From contig NC_068933.1 in NCBI RefSeq assembly GCF_023091745.1, positions 23,936,001-24,000,000 on the forward strand: a stretch of DNA of 64,000 bases, given 5' to 3'. Made by a program: the position numbers and the translations under genes. Source of the stretch: Budorcas taxicolor (taxonomy: Eukaryota; Chordata; Mammalia; Artiodactyla; Bovidae). Below the pieces are notes generated by a model. The model had not been told where the DNA came from and searched no databases. It was given only the letters and a program-made list of their open reading frames with translations. Below, one piece after another: positions 36,052 to 46,832 of the stretch; position 1 is the first letter of the stretch; the number at the start of each line of letters is the position of its first letter.

Positions 36052-36846
36052 ATTTTTTTATCTTTTAATTTATCTTTGACTGTGCTTGTGTCTAGTCTAG
36101 GCTATGGTTTGTCCAGTAGTCATGTATGGATGTGAGAGTTGAACTATAAAGAAAGCTGAGTGCTGAAGAATTGATGCTTTTGAACTGTGGTGTTGGAGAA
36201 GACTCTTGAGAGTCCCTTGGACTGCAAGGAGATCCAACCAGTCCATCCTAAAGGAAATCAGTCCCGAATGTTCATTGGAAGGACTGGTGTTGATGCTGAA
36301 ACTCCAATACTTTGGCCACCTGAGGCAAAGGGCTAATTCATTTGAAAAGAGCCTGATGCTGGGAAAGATTGAAGTTAAGAGGAGAAGGGGGTGACAGAGG
36401 ATGAGATGGTTGGATGGCATCACCTATTCAATGGACATGAGTTTGAGTAAACTCTGGGAGTTGGTGATGGACAGGGAAGCCTGGCATGCTGCAGTCCATG
36501 GGGTCACGAAGAGTCAAACATGAATGAGTGACTGAACTGAACTGAACTGAACTGTGCTGTGTCTTCGTTATTGCGTGGGTTTTTCTCCAGTTGTGTTGAG
36601 CAGCGGCAACTTTCCAGTTGCCGTGCATGGGCTTCACATTTTGGTGGCTTCTCTTGTTGTGGAGTACAGACTCTAAGGCATGTGAGTTGAGTAGTTGCAG
36701 CTCCTAGACTCTAGATCACAGGCTCAATAGTTGTGGCACTTGGGCTTAGTTGCCCCACGGCATGTGGGATCTTCTCGGATCAGAGATTGAACCTGTGTCT
36801 CCTGCATTGCCAGGCAGATTCTTTATCAGCAACACACTAGGAAAAT
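36052..36846 (-). mobile_element. CHR-type SINE (long form), split by BovB
   Basis: Two pieces of one inverted CHR SINE: 36052-36086 (T-rich tail then 'tatctttgactgtgct') and 36559-36846 ('gtgtcttcgttattgcgtgg', 'gtggcttctcttgttgtgga', 'gccccacggcatgtgggatc', 'gattgaacctgtgtctcctg'). The BovB at 36087-36550 separates them. Imperfect flanking repeats (cacccatgggccttct near 36024 and cacccatgagtcttct near 36848) mark the original CHR insertion. Confidence 0.83.
36087..36550 (+). mobile_element. BovB LINE 3' end nested in CHR SINE
   Basis: 5'-truncated BovB starting in the RT C-terminal region (ctatggtttgtccagtagtc) and ending with the sense tail 'ctgaactgaactgaactga'. Target duplication actgtgct (36079-36086 and 36551-36558). 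A 62-codon frame (36206-36394) is RT remnant. Confidence 0.93.
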
Positions 36847-36992
36847 CACCCATGAGTCTTCTTAACTTGGTTGCCCAGAGATAGAACCAGCAGGGAAGAA
36901 GGGTGGGGACCCGTAATGGTCAAACATCAAAAACAGACCAGCCTCTTCATTGCATGCCCCTTTGGTCCTCCTGGTTCTCAGTTCACAGAGAT

Positions 36993-37102
36993 TATTTGTA
37001 GTTGTGTCTGACTCTTTGCTACCGCATGGACCACAGCACGCTAAGGCCTCCCTGTCCCCCATCATCTCCTGGAGTTTGCCCAAGTTCATGTCCATTGCTT
37101 GA
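36993..37102 (-). mobile_element. BovB LINE 3' end stub
   Basis: About 110 bp of diverged inverted BovB (gtagttgtgtctgactcttt, then 'cagcacgctaaggcctccct', then 'aagttcatgtccattg'). The CAGTT tail is eroded. Perfect 8-bp target duplication acagagat (36985-36992 and 37103-37110). Confidence 0.85.
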
Positions 37103-37110
37103 ACAGAGAT

Positions 37111-38390
37111 GAATATGAGATCTCAAAGAATCTTCCAATGGATTCCTTTTCATATTAAGTTAACCAGACTTGATTTCTGTTGCTTGCAATCAAGAATCTT
37201 GACTGATAACTGTATAGCTGAAAACTTTATCATTTCAGGTTAAACAGACAAACAAACAAGCTTTAAACTTTAAGCAGAGAAAAACTGTAAGCACTATTTC
37301 AAAGCAACAAAAATATTGGTATAGATTTCCACAAATGCATGTTCTTCTCTCTGCAGTAGCCATTGCAGCAAGTCTCAGGGATCATGATATTGGAAGGTCA
37401 TTTGGTTCAGTCTTGGGCACCAAAAAGATTCGTATTTATAGAATTCTAGAGCTTAAAAAGGCCCAAGAGATTATTTAAAAAAAGAAAAAAAAAAAACCCC
37501 TTTAGTTACTGATGAGGAAACCACCACTAAGAACAAAGGACTTTCCCAGTCATATGAAGAATTAATAGAGGATCAGAGAGCAAGCATTGAAATTTGTAGT
37601 CAAGGGCCCCTTTTATCTTAGCTGGCAGATTCTTGGAATTCAGCTCAAGAGGCTTTCTCATGCCTTGGTATTAAGAAGAACAGACTCTCTCTTCATAATA
37701 TATGAAGGCATTATCTTATATCAATGCCACAGTGCTCTGTGGCTGCCTGGCTCATTCATGCAGGCTAGTGTATTGATGAAGGCAAGGTCATCGGCTTGAG
37801 TCAGGAACGAGCAGTCAGCCTGGCTCACGTCCCACAGCACAGTGTCCAGATGCCGGCTGGCTGAGCCAGAATAATGGGACCCTGCTGTGGAGGACACCTG
37901 GGTAAGAGAGTGAGAATGGCTCCATGAGGTCCATGACCACACTGCTCACAACGTGGGGCAGAAGCAGCTCCCAGAGGGGGCTCAGAGAAAGATTAATGGT
38001 GTCTGCTTTACATACAGAAGAAGTCATATTAGGCCCTGAGCTTTAGAAAAGAAAGCATATGTGACAGAAAACAGTGAAGGATTCCATTTACTAAATACAG
38101 CCTTGCCAATTAGAAATGTTCTTCTGTCTTAGGATAAACGCCAGATATCTCTCCCCTTGAGAAGTCTCCTATTCTCCCTCTACTCCCTAATCCAGACCAC
38201 GCCTGCCCTATAAAAGGGAGAAGGGGAACAGCCCCCAGAGCATTCCTTTGCCATGAGCCTACAGTTGCCAGTGCCCACCCACCAATTTCTTATTGATGGG
38301 ATAAGTTTGGAAAGAGTCAGGAGCACCAAAAGAATGCATATAACAGACTTAGCGAAGTTAAAACAATGGAAGATGTTGCTGTGGTCTGAA
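37111..38390. other. Single-copy-looking DNA with exon-like and promoter-like candidates
   Basis: 37430-37590 looks like a decayed old repeat. 37721-37942 on the minus strand is an open, CpG-retaining stretch with a good splice-acceptor-like sequence. TATAAAAGG at 38209-38217 precedes a 50-codon frame. These are treated as candidates in the findings, not as genes. Confidence 0.35.
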
Positions 38391-38770
38391 TTAATTAAGA
38401 ATTAGTTAGAGAAAGCACTAGTTCTTAAAGAATGGTGAGGATTTTTATGGAGCAAGAGGAAAGTATGGGAGCTGTCCAGTACGGAAGGAGTCATTTATGA
38501 ACAAAAACACAGGAGAAAGGGTGTACAAGGCACGTGCCGGGCATCCTACAGAGAACAGAAGGGGAAGGAAGGTTCCTTCAGGAAAGACACTGGGAGATGG
38601 GTGTGAAGAAAGCAGGCTAAAGCCACATTATGGGGGCTGAAGTGACAGGCTGAGCTGTGTTTTCTTTGCTCAGCAGGCACGGGGACCCCTGGAAGCTTTC
38701 AGAGCAGGGGAGGAGTGCTGGTCACAGCCATGGTTAAGGAAGAGGAGTCTGACAGTGGTTGGAGGCAGCT
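38391..38770. mobile_element. Old mammalian dispersed repeat, possible
   Basis: Phrases such as 'acaaggcacgtgccgggcat', 'ctgaagtgacaggctgagct' and 'gctttcagagcaggggagga' resemble an old dispersed repeat also suggested at 50330-50760 and 60320-60640. The family cannot be named by eye. Confidence 0.35.
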
Positions 38771-40526
38771 GGCTGGAGGTGGTTGGCAGGCAGGCTGGAA
38801 ATTGCATTCATGATGAAGAGTGACCTTAAGTCGAATAAAAGGTTGATGATTCAAGGTCAGTGTTCCTGATGGGTCATGGACAGGGAGGGAGGAGGACTTA
38901 TTCTTCCTTGTTAGGAAGTAGCTCTGGTGTCACCACTGAATTCCAGAAAATGTACCTTTGCTTCAGACCAGAATACAAAAGACTAAATCTCTTCAATGAA
39001 CCTGGCCCTGTAGATGCTCGGGCACGTGGCAGAGCGAGCCTGATCTGGGAGTGGATGGGCCACTCTGGACCACACAGAGCTTGGCAACAGCATGTGCTTA
39101 ATGAGTCTTTACTAGGTGAGCAGTTCTGATTAAAAACAAAGTGTGTTTGACAGAAGACAGTGAAGAATCCCACGGGGGCCTTCATCTGCCTTGTCCAGAA
39201 CCTAATCAACCAGATAGGATCCATGAAAACTGAATCTCTGTCAAAGCAGGATGATGGACTGAGGGCGCTTGGGCCTGGCCCCGCAGAGTCTGGCCTTCCA
39301 ACCTACTACTTCTCTGCAGAGAAGCTGATTGGATTACACTGGTCACCAGGCCACTGGGCTGCAGGACACACACACAGCTGGATAGGGTCGGGACAGAAGA
39401 GGAATGAGACATTCACATCTTACTATAAAATCTTATAACTAGACTACACATAGATTTTAAGAACCGGGGTCCCTTCCAGTCTGTGTTCATTTGGCCTACT
39501 AGCCAGACTGTTGTGCCTGAATTAAACAGTCTTCTGAGATATTTTACAGAACTGACCAAATAGTTGACTGTTCCGTCTCTTCAGCTCATGCTATTAAAAA
39601 GCGCCAGCACTGTAACTTCCTCAAAGTCTGTAGGAAGATTTACAGCTCCTGGCATCCCAGTCCCACATTTTGAATAATAATCTCTTTAAACCATGTTACC
39701 ACCACCATCCAATACATTTATGTGGAGCAAGTAAAATTTCCCTGTTACAGAGCTTTATAACCTCTGCTACGTTGGCCCATAGCCTAAAAAGGGAATATAG
39801 GTATCAGTCTTGACAAAATCATGAAAGGAAAATACATGAGATAAAGGGAATGAAAAGATGTTTGTGATGTGGGTATATAATTACAGTCAGTGAACCCTCT
39901 GTGCTCAGGGGATGGAGTAAAGAGAGTGGCTCATTGGATCTCAGACTCCAGAGCAAAAGCCAAGAGACCAGGTGGGCCAGGAGAGCTAAGGTCTGCTCTG
40001 CAAAGCCTGTGTTCTTGAACCCTAGGTGGGCTGGGAGCAGCAGCCATCTCTGTTTCTCAGCCTTCCCCCACCGCCTCTCCGCTGAAAAGAGTCTGTCAAC
40101 AGAGCAAGTTTTCCTCCTCAGCACTCTCCCTCCATCCCCCAACCCCCACCCACCACCCCTGTCGCTGAAAGAGCCAGAGGCTCAGGTGGCAGGAGCATTG
40201 CTGGCTTGTGTGTGGAGTCAGGGGAAATCACCAGCTGCTTGAGCTTTGCTGGAGTGTTCAAGAGGCTGGTTTCATTTGATTAAAAGCTCTATCCTCCAGG
40301 AAAGAAGCCAGGTCAGTGGGGAGCCTGATTGCCAGCAGAATTCCACAGGGAAGCTGGAAGACAAGTGAAGGGTTTGGCTCGGCTACTACCAAATATACAG
40401 CTGCACTTAACCACAGGGCACTCAGCCTTCCCACCCCAGCCCAGTCCTGAATTCTCCAGCTGTGCTGTGGGCACAATCCTGTGATCCCCATGAAAAGCCG
40501 TGTAAGGAGAGATGCTGTCTGTGCTG
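38771..40526. other. Single-copy-looking DNA
   Basis: Overlapping sense and antisense frames of about 90-113 codons (38860-39438, 39819-40242) lie in GC-moderate sequence; none has a recognisable domain. 40130-40165 is a C-rich patch. Confidence 0.35.
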
Positions 40527-40733
40527 GGCTCAGTCTTTCAGTCGTGTCTGATTCTTTGCGACCCCATGGACTGTAGCCCGCCAGGCTCCTCTGTCCATGG
40601 GATTTCCCAGGCAAGAATGCTGGAGTGGGTTGCCATTTCCTATTCCAGGAGATCTTCCTGACCCAGGGTTCAAACCTACATCTCCTGCATTGGCAGACAA
40701 ATTCTTTACCACTCTGCCATCTGGGAAGCCCCA
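40527..40733 (-). mobile_element. Bov-tA SINE
   Basis: Minus-strand copy from 'gggctcagtctttcagtcgt' to the head 'ctctgccatctgggaagcc'. The 177-codon minus frame spanning 40258-40791 runs through it and is not a gene. Confidence 0.93.
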
Positions 40734-42459
40734 AGAATAGATGGGTTAAAGCTAAACCCACAGTCAGAGAATGTAGAAGGTACATGCCCAAGAAAGAGCT
40801 GTGTCTGTTAGTCTATCATACTTCAGTCAGGTCCATTCTTTGCCTCCTCTCTTCTGAAGAGTTGAGGGGTGCTGAGGTGAAGGGCATTTGGACAGGCTGC
40901 TATACCCTGCCTCGCCTCACAGACGGCTCCACTTGTGTCCTGGGTGTCCCCTGGGTGCTCTCAGCCTTCAAGAACGAGGTAAAATTGCCTGGGCAAGGAG
41001 TTTTCGATTCCAAAGCTTCTGACTCCACAAAGTCCTCCCCAGGATGCTCCCTGGAGGGGTGACAGCCTCCTGGTTCTCTTGGCACAGTGAGATCCTGCCT
41101 GCTTACAAAACTCTTCATCTCTTTGCTGAACCCAGGACACTAAGCCACATCTCTGATTTCCATCGTGAACAAATATAAACAAAACAAACCCCAAAAGCCT
41201 TAGCCATGAGAAGCACATGTGAGAACAACAGACTTTGAGAGAGGTCTGGAAGCCACAAGGAGAGAGCTGTAGTGAACCCAAACTGGCAGGAAACCCTACA
41301 AGTCGCTGGTAGATATTCCTGTTCTCTAACACCATTGCAGCCTGCCAGTGGCTGGGGTCTGCTCTCTTGCCCTTTACTGAACCAGAGTTAAATCAGTAGC
41401 ACTTCTTACCAGTAGCTCCTCCTCTCTCCTTCCTCTCCTTTCCCTTTCTCTATTCCATCCCTATAGGAACCAGCTAATTTCTGCCCAGGCCCCTGGAGTT
41501 TCATCATATAACTTAAGCCATTATTCAGACATTTTCCCAAATATGTATTTGATTTTTATTATTCCTGGTAGTTGTGAACTATCAAATCACAGCAAACACT
41601 GAAGTAGGGAATACTGAGCCCCTGCTCCGATGGGAAATACAGGCTTCGGCTCCAGTGAGGCTCGAGTCACAATTCCTTTGTTAATCAGTCAATACATAAC
41701 TTTGTTTCATGTGTTTTTCTATTTAAAGACGCTTTATTTAAGAGATAGTGTTGATTCATTAATGATTCATTAATGACTAAACTCATGGTCAACAGCACTG
41801 TAACTCATGCCAGGCTGAAGATTTCCAATTTTCTCTGTAAGACACTTAGGAACAATAGACAAAACTTCAGTACTGTGCTTTGGGGCTATTTTAAGCAGCA
41901 AAATTACCAAAGAAAGGCACAAAAATACAAAAAAAATTAAAAGTGGCACTGAATAGACCTCCAAAAGGACACTTGAGGACAATAGAAGGGCCAAAGTAAG
42001 AAGACAGAGCATCACCTTGTTCAGTCCCGGCTGGAAACATATACATTAAATGAATTAACTTTTTGCTGCTCTGCAGATGTCTGTGAATAACTGCAAAAGT
42101 ACTGCAAGTTTTGATTGGAGGGGAGGAGGGTGACAAACAGGTTTTAGCAAGTACATAAATTAAGAAATATGGAATTGGCAGATAGGATCAACTGTATGTC
42201 CTTTCCTAAGAAGCATAACGGCGCCAACTGTTCAGATAACTGTTTTCCATTTTATCACTTTAATATTAGCATAGAATTCATTTGAAAAATTGGTTCTCCT
42301 GTTTAAAGGAGATTTGGAAAATCTGATCCGTGGTTCATTCCAATTGCAATTATCAGTCTTGCCTAGTAACAGGGAACTGATGAAACTTGTCAACCTCGTG
42401 AAGAGAACAGAGAGAAGAGTCTAAAAGTAGAGAGATTACACAGAGTGGGAAGGTTGCAT
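40734..42459. other. Unassigned single-copy-looking DNA
   Basis: No SINE over 1.7 kb. Frames at 40961-41335 minus (124 codons) and 41770-42136 minus (81 codons, very hydrophobic) have no family match. A pyrimidine-rich stretch lies at 41400-41460. Confidence 0.35.
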
Positions 42460-42605
42460 GTTACTGTGAGATTTCTGTTTGGTAGAGAAGATAACCTCAG
42501 AGTCATGATTTTATTGTCCTGTAGGACATTAGCCAGTTTTGTATCCAATCTACAAAATGTTATTCTAGAATTCCTTTTTTCCAAAATGCCTAGAAGGTGA
42601 ACCAT
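42460..42605 (+). repeat. Copy 1 of a local diverged duplication
   Basis: Matches 44430-44572 in the same orientation. Shared blocks are tagagaagataacctca, attgtcctrtag, ttttgtatcyaatct, ttattctagaa and aaatgcct. Estimated by eye at about three-quarters identical. May be an unrecognised old repeat family or a segmental duplication. Confidence 0.75.
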
Positions 42606-43185
42606 AAGAATCTAACCTTCCCCTTTCATAAGCCTGAGAAGCATTCTTCAGACCTTTCAGAGTCTCTGGGTATATCCTGCAGCTTGTTGCAAACCTTGGG
42701 AATGTTTTTAGGAATGTTAATTGTTTCAATTAAAAGACAAGAACTACTGTAACGAACTCAGATGTTTGTGTCAAAAGTCAGCACCAGTTTCTTCTTCTTG
42801 TGCAAAGTTTACCCTGAGGCTCTGGGATCAGAGCTGGGTGAAATGCAGTAAACTCAGACTGATGATAGGTTTACTGCAAGAGATTTTATGTTTTTGGAGC
42901 TTCACCAAGGTTCCCAGGTATTTGCCATTAACTGCTTTCACAGTTTCCCTCTGTTTGCTTTTAGCCGTTGAACATAATCGAAGGATGGGTGAGTGGGTGT
43001 GTAAGCGTGGATGTTATCTTCGTTTTATTTATTTGAAAAGCACTTACAAGCTTCAGGCTTTGTGGTCCACAGAGCTTGGTTCTTGGCTGTGGAAACCTGA
43101 CACTGGCTGGCCCTCCAGCAGCCAGTGGGCATGTGTGGCCATCGTATTTACAGATGGCATTTCAATCACTTACCTTATGCCTTCC
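42606..43185. other. Unassigned DNA with a 159-codon frame
   Basis: The frame 42721-43200 plus is long for non-repeat sequence here, but no domain is recognisable and its 3' end runs toward a MIR remnant. Judged more likely chance. Confidence 0.3.
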
Positions 43186-43320
43186 TCCACACAGAAATGA
43201 GTCACATGTGCTCCATTTTGCAGAAGGCTGAAAGGTGGGAGTGACTCGCCAAGTTTACAAAAGTCAGTGACAGTAGTATCCAGCTCAGCATCAGACAAAG
43301 AGGCAATGCAGATGTGAATA
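43186..43320 (-). mobile_element. MIR SINE fragment
   Basis: Inverted MIR core: 'ctccattttgcagaaggctg', 'gggagtgactcgccaagttt', 'agtagtatccagctcagcat'. Confidence 0.65.
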
Positions 43321-43588
43321 AGATAGAGTTTTGTTCATTTGAGAATTGTTTGATACTACCTTTTAGTTTGTTAAGAAAATTATCCCAAACTTAAAAATCA
43401 AGCAAAGTCAAGAGTACATGCTCTCAAAGCCCTGTTGGACCACTGCTTAACAGGATTGGCCAAAGATCCTTGCATTATTTAGAGCAGTCGGTTTTAAACT
43501 TAGCTTCATGTTGGAAGTACCTGGGGACCTTCAAATACAGATGCCTGACTCCTATGCCTAGACATTTTAATGTAATGGTATGCGGTAA

Positions 43589-44283
43589 AGTGATGGGCTG
43601 AATAATGTCCCCCCCACCCAAGATATCTTCAATCCAATCCTCAGAATCTGTGAATATGTTACCTTATGTGATAAAGATGTCTAAAAAGATGTGATTAAGT
43701 TAAGGACCTTGAGATGGGAGATTAACCTATATTATCTCAAGGTGTGAGAGTGAATGAAAGCTGCTCAGTTGTGTCCTACTCTGAAACCCCGTGGACTATA
43801 CAGTTCATGGAATTCTCTAGGCCAGAACACTGGAGTGGGTAGCCTTTCCCTTCTCCAGGGGATCTTCCCAACCCAGAAATCGAACCAGGGTCTCTTGCGT
43901 TGCAGAGGGATTCTTTACCAACTGAGCTCTCAGGGAAGCCAGTTGGGAGGGGAGCAATATAATTACAATGACCCTCATAAAAGCGTGGCAGGAGGACCAG
44001 CATCAGAGAGAGAAGATGGAAGCAGAGGTCAAAGGACAGAGAGAAGATAGGTGCTGACGGCTTTGAAGATGGAGGAAGGGGCCATATGGCAAGGAATGCA
44101 GGTTCCTCTAGGAGCTGGACAAGACAAGGAATGGATTCTCCCCTAGAGCCTCCAGAAGATGCGCAGTCCTGTGAACACATTTTAGACCTCTGACCTCTAG
44201 AACTGTAAGAGAAAAGAGTTGTTTTGCTTTCAGCCTCTATGTCTGGGGTAATTTGTTATAAGAAGAAGCTAACACAGGTGGGA
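43589..44283 (+). mobile_element. MaLR-like LTR nested in MER5, split by Bov-tA
   Basis: Plus-strand LTR text of the MaLR type: 'gggctgaataatgtcccccc', 'gaatatgttaccttatgtga', 'gatgtgattaagttaaggac', 'gaagatggaggaaggggcca', 'agcctccagaagatgcgcag', 'gacctctagaactgtaagag', ending 'aagaagctaacacag'. Interrupted by Bov-tA at 43751-43940. The exact subfamily is not resolved. Confidence 0.75.
43751..43940 (-). mobile_element. Bov-tA SINE nested in LTR
   Basis: Minus-strand copy with about a 20-bp loss in the Bov-A body (around 43795-43805). The head ends 'actgagctctcagggaagcc'. Confidence 0.9.
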
Positions 44284-44429
44284 CATTGGGTGTCAGGATT
44301 TTTAAAATCCCCCTACATGATTCTAACATGCGGCAAAGTTTGGGAACCCACTGATCTAACAAAATGTACCTGTGTTTGGCTTTGACATTAACTGTTTGAT
44401 CAGAGCCAAATACTGCTGTGAGGTTATAA

Positions 44430-44572
44430 GGTACTTTATAGATCTCTAGTTAGTAGAGAAGATAACCTCAAGGTCAAGAATTGATTGTCCTATAGACTTT
44501 AACTACTTTTGTATCTAATCTAGGCATTTTATTCTAGAACTCCTGTTTTCTGAAATGCCTGTAAGTATCCGG
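44430..44572 (+). repeat. Copy 2 of the local diverged duplication
   Basis: Partner of 42460-42605, 1.97 kb downstream and direct. Similarity fades after 'aatgcctgtaagtatc' but 'aaatgtttttggaac' at 44580 still recalls 42703-42717 of the first copy, implying a deletion of about 90 bp. Confidence 0.75.
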
Positions 44573-44649
44573 TTCTTCAAAATGTTTTTGGAACCAAATT
44601 TACTATCGTGCTCATTCCCTCAATAATTAAAATACATTTTTGACACGTC

Positions 44650-44838
44650 TTTTTTTTTTCTTTTTAAATTATTTATTAAGTTATATGGCTGTGCTGGGTC
44701 TTAGTTGCACCACAGAAATCGTTAGCTGTGGCATGTGAACTCTTAGTTGTGGTATATGGGATCTAGTTCCCTGACCAGGGATTGAACCTGGGCTCCCTGC
44801 TTCGGGAGCACAGAGTCTTAGCCACTAGACCAGCAGTA
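44650..44838 (-). mobile_element. CHR-type SINE
   Basis: Inverted CHR with T-run, then 'tatggctgtgctgggtctta', 'gttgcaccacagaaatcgtt', 'gattgaacctgggctccctg' and 'ttagccactagaccagcagt'. The middle is shortened relative to the copy at 36 kb. Confidence 0.85.
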
Positions 44839-45119
44839 AACTCCTTTGACATTTGTTTGTTCTGTTTATATGAATGTCTTGCTTTGAACTCTTGAAAATA
44901 TACTTCCGTGTGTCCAATTATAAGTATTTGTGAGAAGGGAAAAGAAAAAATATGTCAGAATACCAGTTTTTGTCCTTTGGAAGAACTGAAAATAAGATTG
45001 AAGAGTTGCTTCTGAAGTTACAGATGCAAGGCCAGAGTAGTCCCTGATGCTGGGGCCACATAGGTCTGAGCTGGGAGGAGCCCATTCCCTGTTATCACAG
45101 TTCTGGTCCTCAGTTGCTG

Positions 45120-45320
45120 CTGGTAGATAGGGCTGGCTTTAAATCCTCACTCCGTTGCTTCATAGCTGTATGATCTTGAGAATATTGGCTTAAAGTCTCA
45201 ATTTCTTCATCTGAAAAAATTGTAATCATTTACATCATAGCATCGTATTCGATGAAAGATTGCATGGAAAGCCTGTAGTCCAGTGCCTGACACCTGGGAC
45301 GTACTCAGTTTAAACATCAC
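45120..45320 (+). mobile_element. MIR SINE
   Basis: Plus-strand MIR from 'gggctggctttaaatcctca' through 'agctgtatgatcttgagaat', 'caatttcttcatctgaaaa', to 'gtccagtgcctgacacctgg' and 'gtactcagt'. Nearly full-length. Confidence 0.8.
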
Positions 45321-46593
45321 CCAGGCAGCTGAGCTATGCTAGCAATGACACCTACTTTCTCTACTTCATGCCAATGACAGTAGCGATGCTACTGATGGTC
45401 ACAGGGTTGAGTAAATTACATTAAATGGCCAAAAGATTTAATTTTCTTCCCAAAAGATCTTACTGTAGGCAGGGCAGAAATTTCAAGCCAAGGAAAAGCC
45501 TGAGTCTATTTTTTGTGTGCTCAGGTTACCTGTAGGACCTTTTAAACTGATGGGAAGATGTCCCCTTATTGGTCTGCTTTCCCTTTGGCATTTCTGCTTT
45601 TCAGGTATTTGCCTCTCACTGACATGCTGAACCTGGCTTCAAATTACATGTCATGGGTTGAGGAAACAGAAATTAATTGGCATTGCATTTCTTCCCCTAA
45701 ATACCTGTCAATATGGCTGAAAGTGTGGGACCTTGTATAGATGAAAAGATTGTGTGGAAATACATCAGAAACATGTACAGGACCTCATCAGGGCTGAAGA
45801 CGCATGCATCTCTCCATCCATGAAACTCACCCCTGAGTGGCAGAGGCCCAAGTCCACGTCATGAAGGCTTGTAAGGTGGAGCTGAAAAAAGTCCAGAACC
45901 ATCAAAGTCAAATAATTAGAATCTAGAGAGACTGAGTTCAGGTATTAAATATCTACCCTGTCAGTTGATCCAACTGAGAGTTGAAAGAGAGAGGAATGAT
46001 AACCATGCAAAGAATTTTGACCAGATAAAGTGCCAGAGAGGTCAGGTCTCATTTAGGGTCACCCTGAGGTTAGGGGGAAAATAAGTGAAGAAAACCCACA
46101 TCCATCACTAGACGGGAGAAAACAAAAATGAACACTTAACATTACAGAACATAAATGAGAACAGCAGCCCCTCACTTGGGTAAATTATGTATATGGTCAG
46201 ACAGATTCATTTATAAGTGTGAACATTAGTTAATTCAGTTGGTCAGTTATTCAACAGGCAATTACTGACACTTAAAATACTGGGCAACCTGCTGAGTAAA
46301 GATAAGTAACAAGTACTGGCCAATCTCAAAAAGCCTGTAGTCTCAGCAACTAACATAGTAAATGCTACCAGGGAGGATATATATGGTACAGTGGTGTCAT
46401 AAGAAAGAGTGGTAGCATATGAGAGGTTTTTTCTGATTAGTTTATATAACTCAACATCTGCTTCTGCAGACTTAGGGGGCCCCACTTTCAGACATCTAGA
46501 AATAAGCTCTTTTCTTTATTCTTTAGTAGACTCTGACAAATGACCGATTCATTGAGTTAATTTTACCTGTGTAACAGAGTATTTCCCACAGGT
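45321..46593. other. Unassigned DNA
   Basis: 46240-46380 resembles a generic old repeat ('caggcaattactgacactta', 'aacatagtaaatgctacc'), too decayed to name. No exon. Confidence 0.35.
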
Positions 46594-46605
46594 AAAATAG
46601 CACAT

Positions 46606-46820
46606 GGGCTTCCCTTGTGGCTCAGCAATAAAGAACCCACATGCCAATGCAGGAGACCCAGGTTTGATCCCTGGGTCAGGAATATCTCCTGGAGAAGGAA
46701 ATGGCAACCCACTCCAATATTCTTGCCTGGAGAATTCCATGGTTCAAAGGAGCCTGGAGGGCTACAGTCCATGGGATGACAAAGAGCTGGACACAACTTA
46801 GTGACTGAGCACACATGCAC
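46606..46820 (+). mobile_element. Bov-tA SINE with 12-bp TSD
   Basis: Plus-strand full-length copy (gggcttcccttgtggctcag to cttagtgactgagcacacat). Target duplications aaaatagcacat (46594-46605) and aaaatatcacat (46821-46832), one mismatch. Confidence 0.95.
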
Positions 46821-46832
46821 AAAATATCACAT

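Larger units (their letters stand above)
43478..44362 (+). mobile_element. MER5-like hAT element, split by an LTR
   Basis: First half 43478-43588 ('tcggttttaaacttagcttc', 'ggaagtacctggggaccttc', 'atacagatgcctgactccta') and second half 44284-44362 ('gtcaggatttttaaaatccc', 'acatgattctaacatgcggc', 'tttgggaacccactg') fit a MER5A-type non-autonomous hAT element in one orientation. The LTR between them is therefore younger. Confidence 0.7.

Noticed and set aside
38058..39172. Similar 26-bp strings around 38058 and 39147 (gacagaaRacagtgaaRRAtYcc)
   Set aside because: Short, imperfect, with no extension of similarity on either side; compatible with chance.
40258..40791. 177-codon minus-strand open frame
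   Set aside because: About 200 bp of it is a Bov-tA SINE in reverse reading; the remainder has no domain. SINE-derived translations (phrases like GSGRSPGEGNGNPLQ) occur at most SINE loci here.
41770..42136. Hydrophobic 81-codon minus frames suggesting membrane segments
   Set aside because: The leucine/phenylalanine runs come from A-rich plus-strand DNA; no conserved family and two overlapping frames compete.
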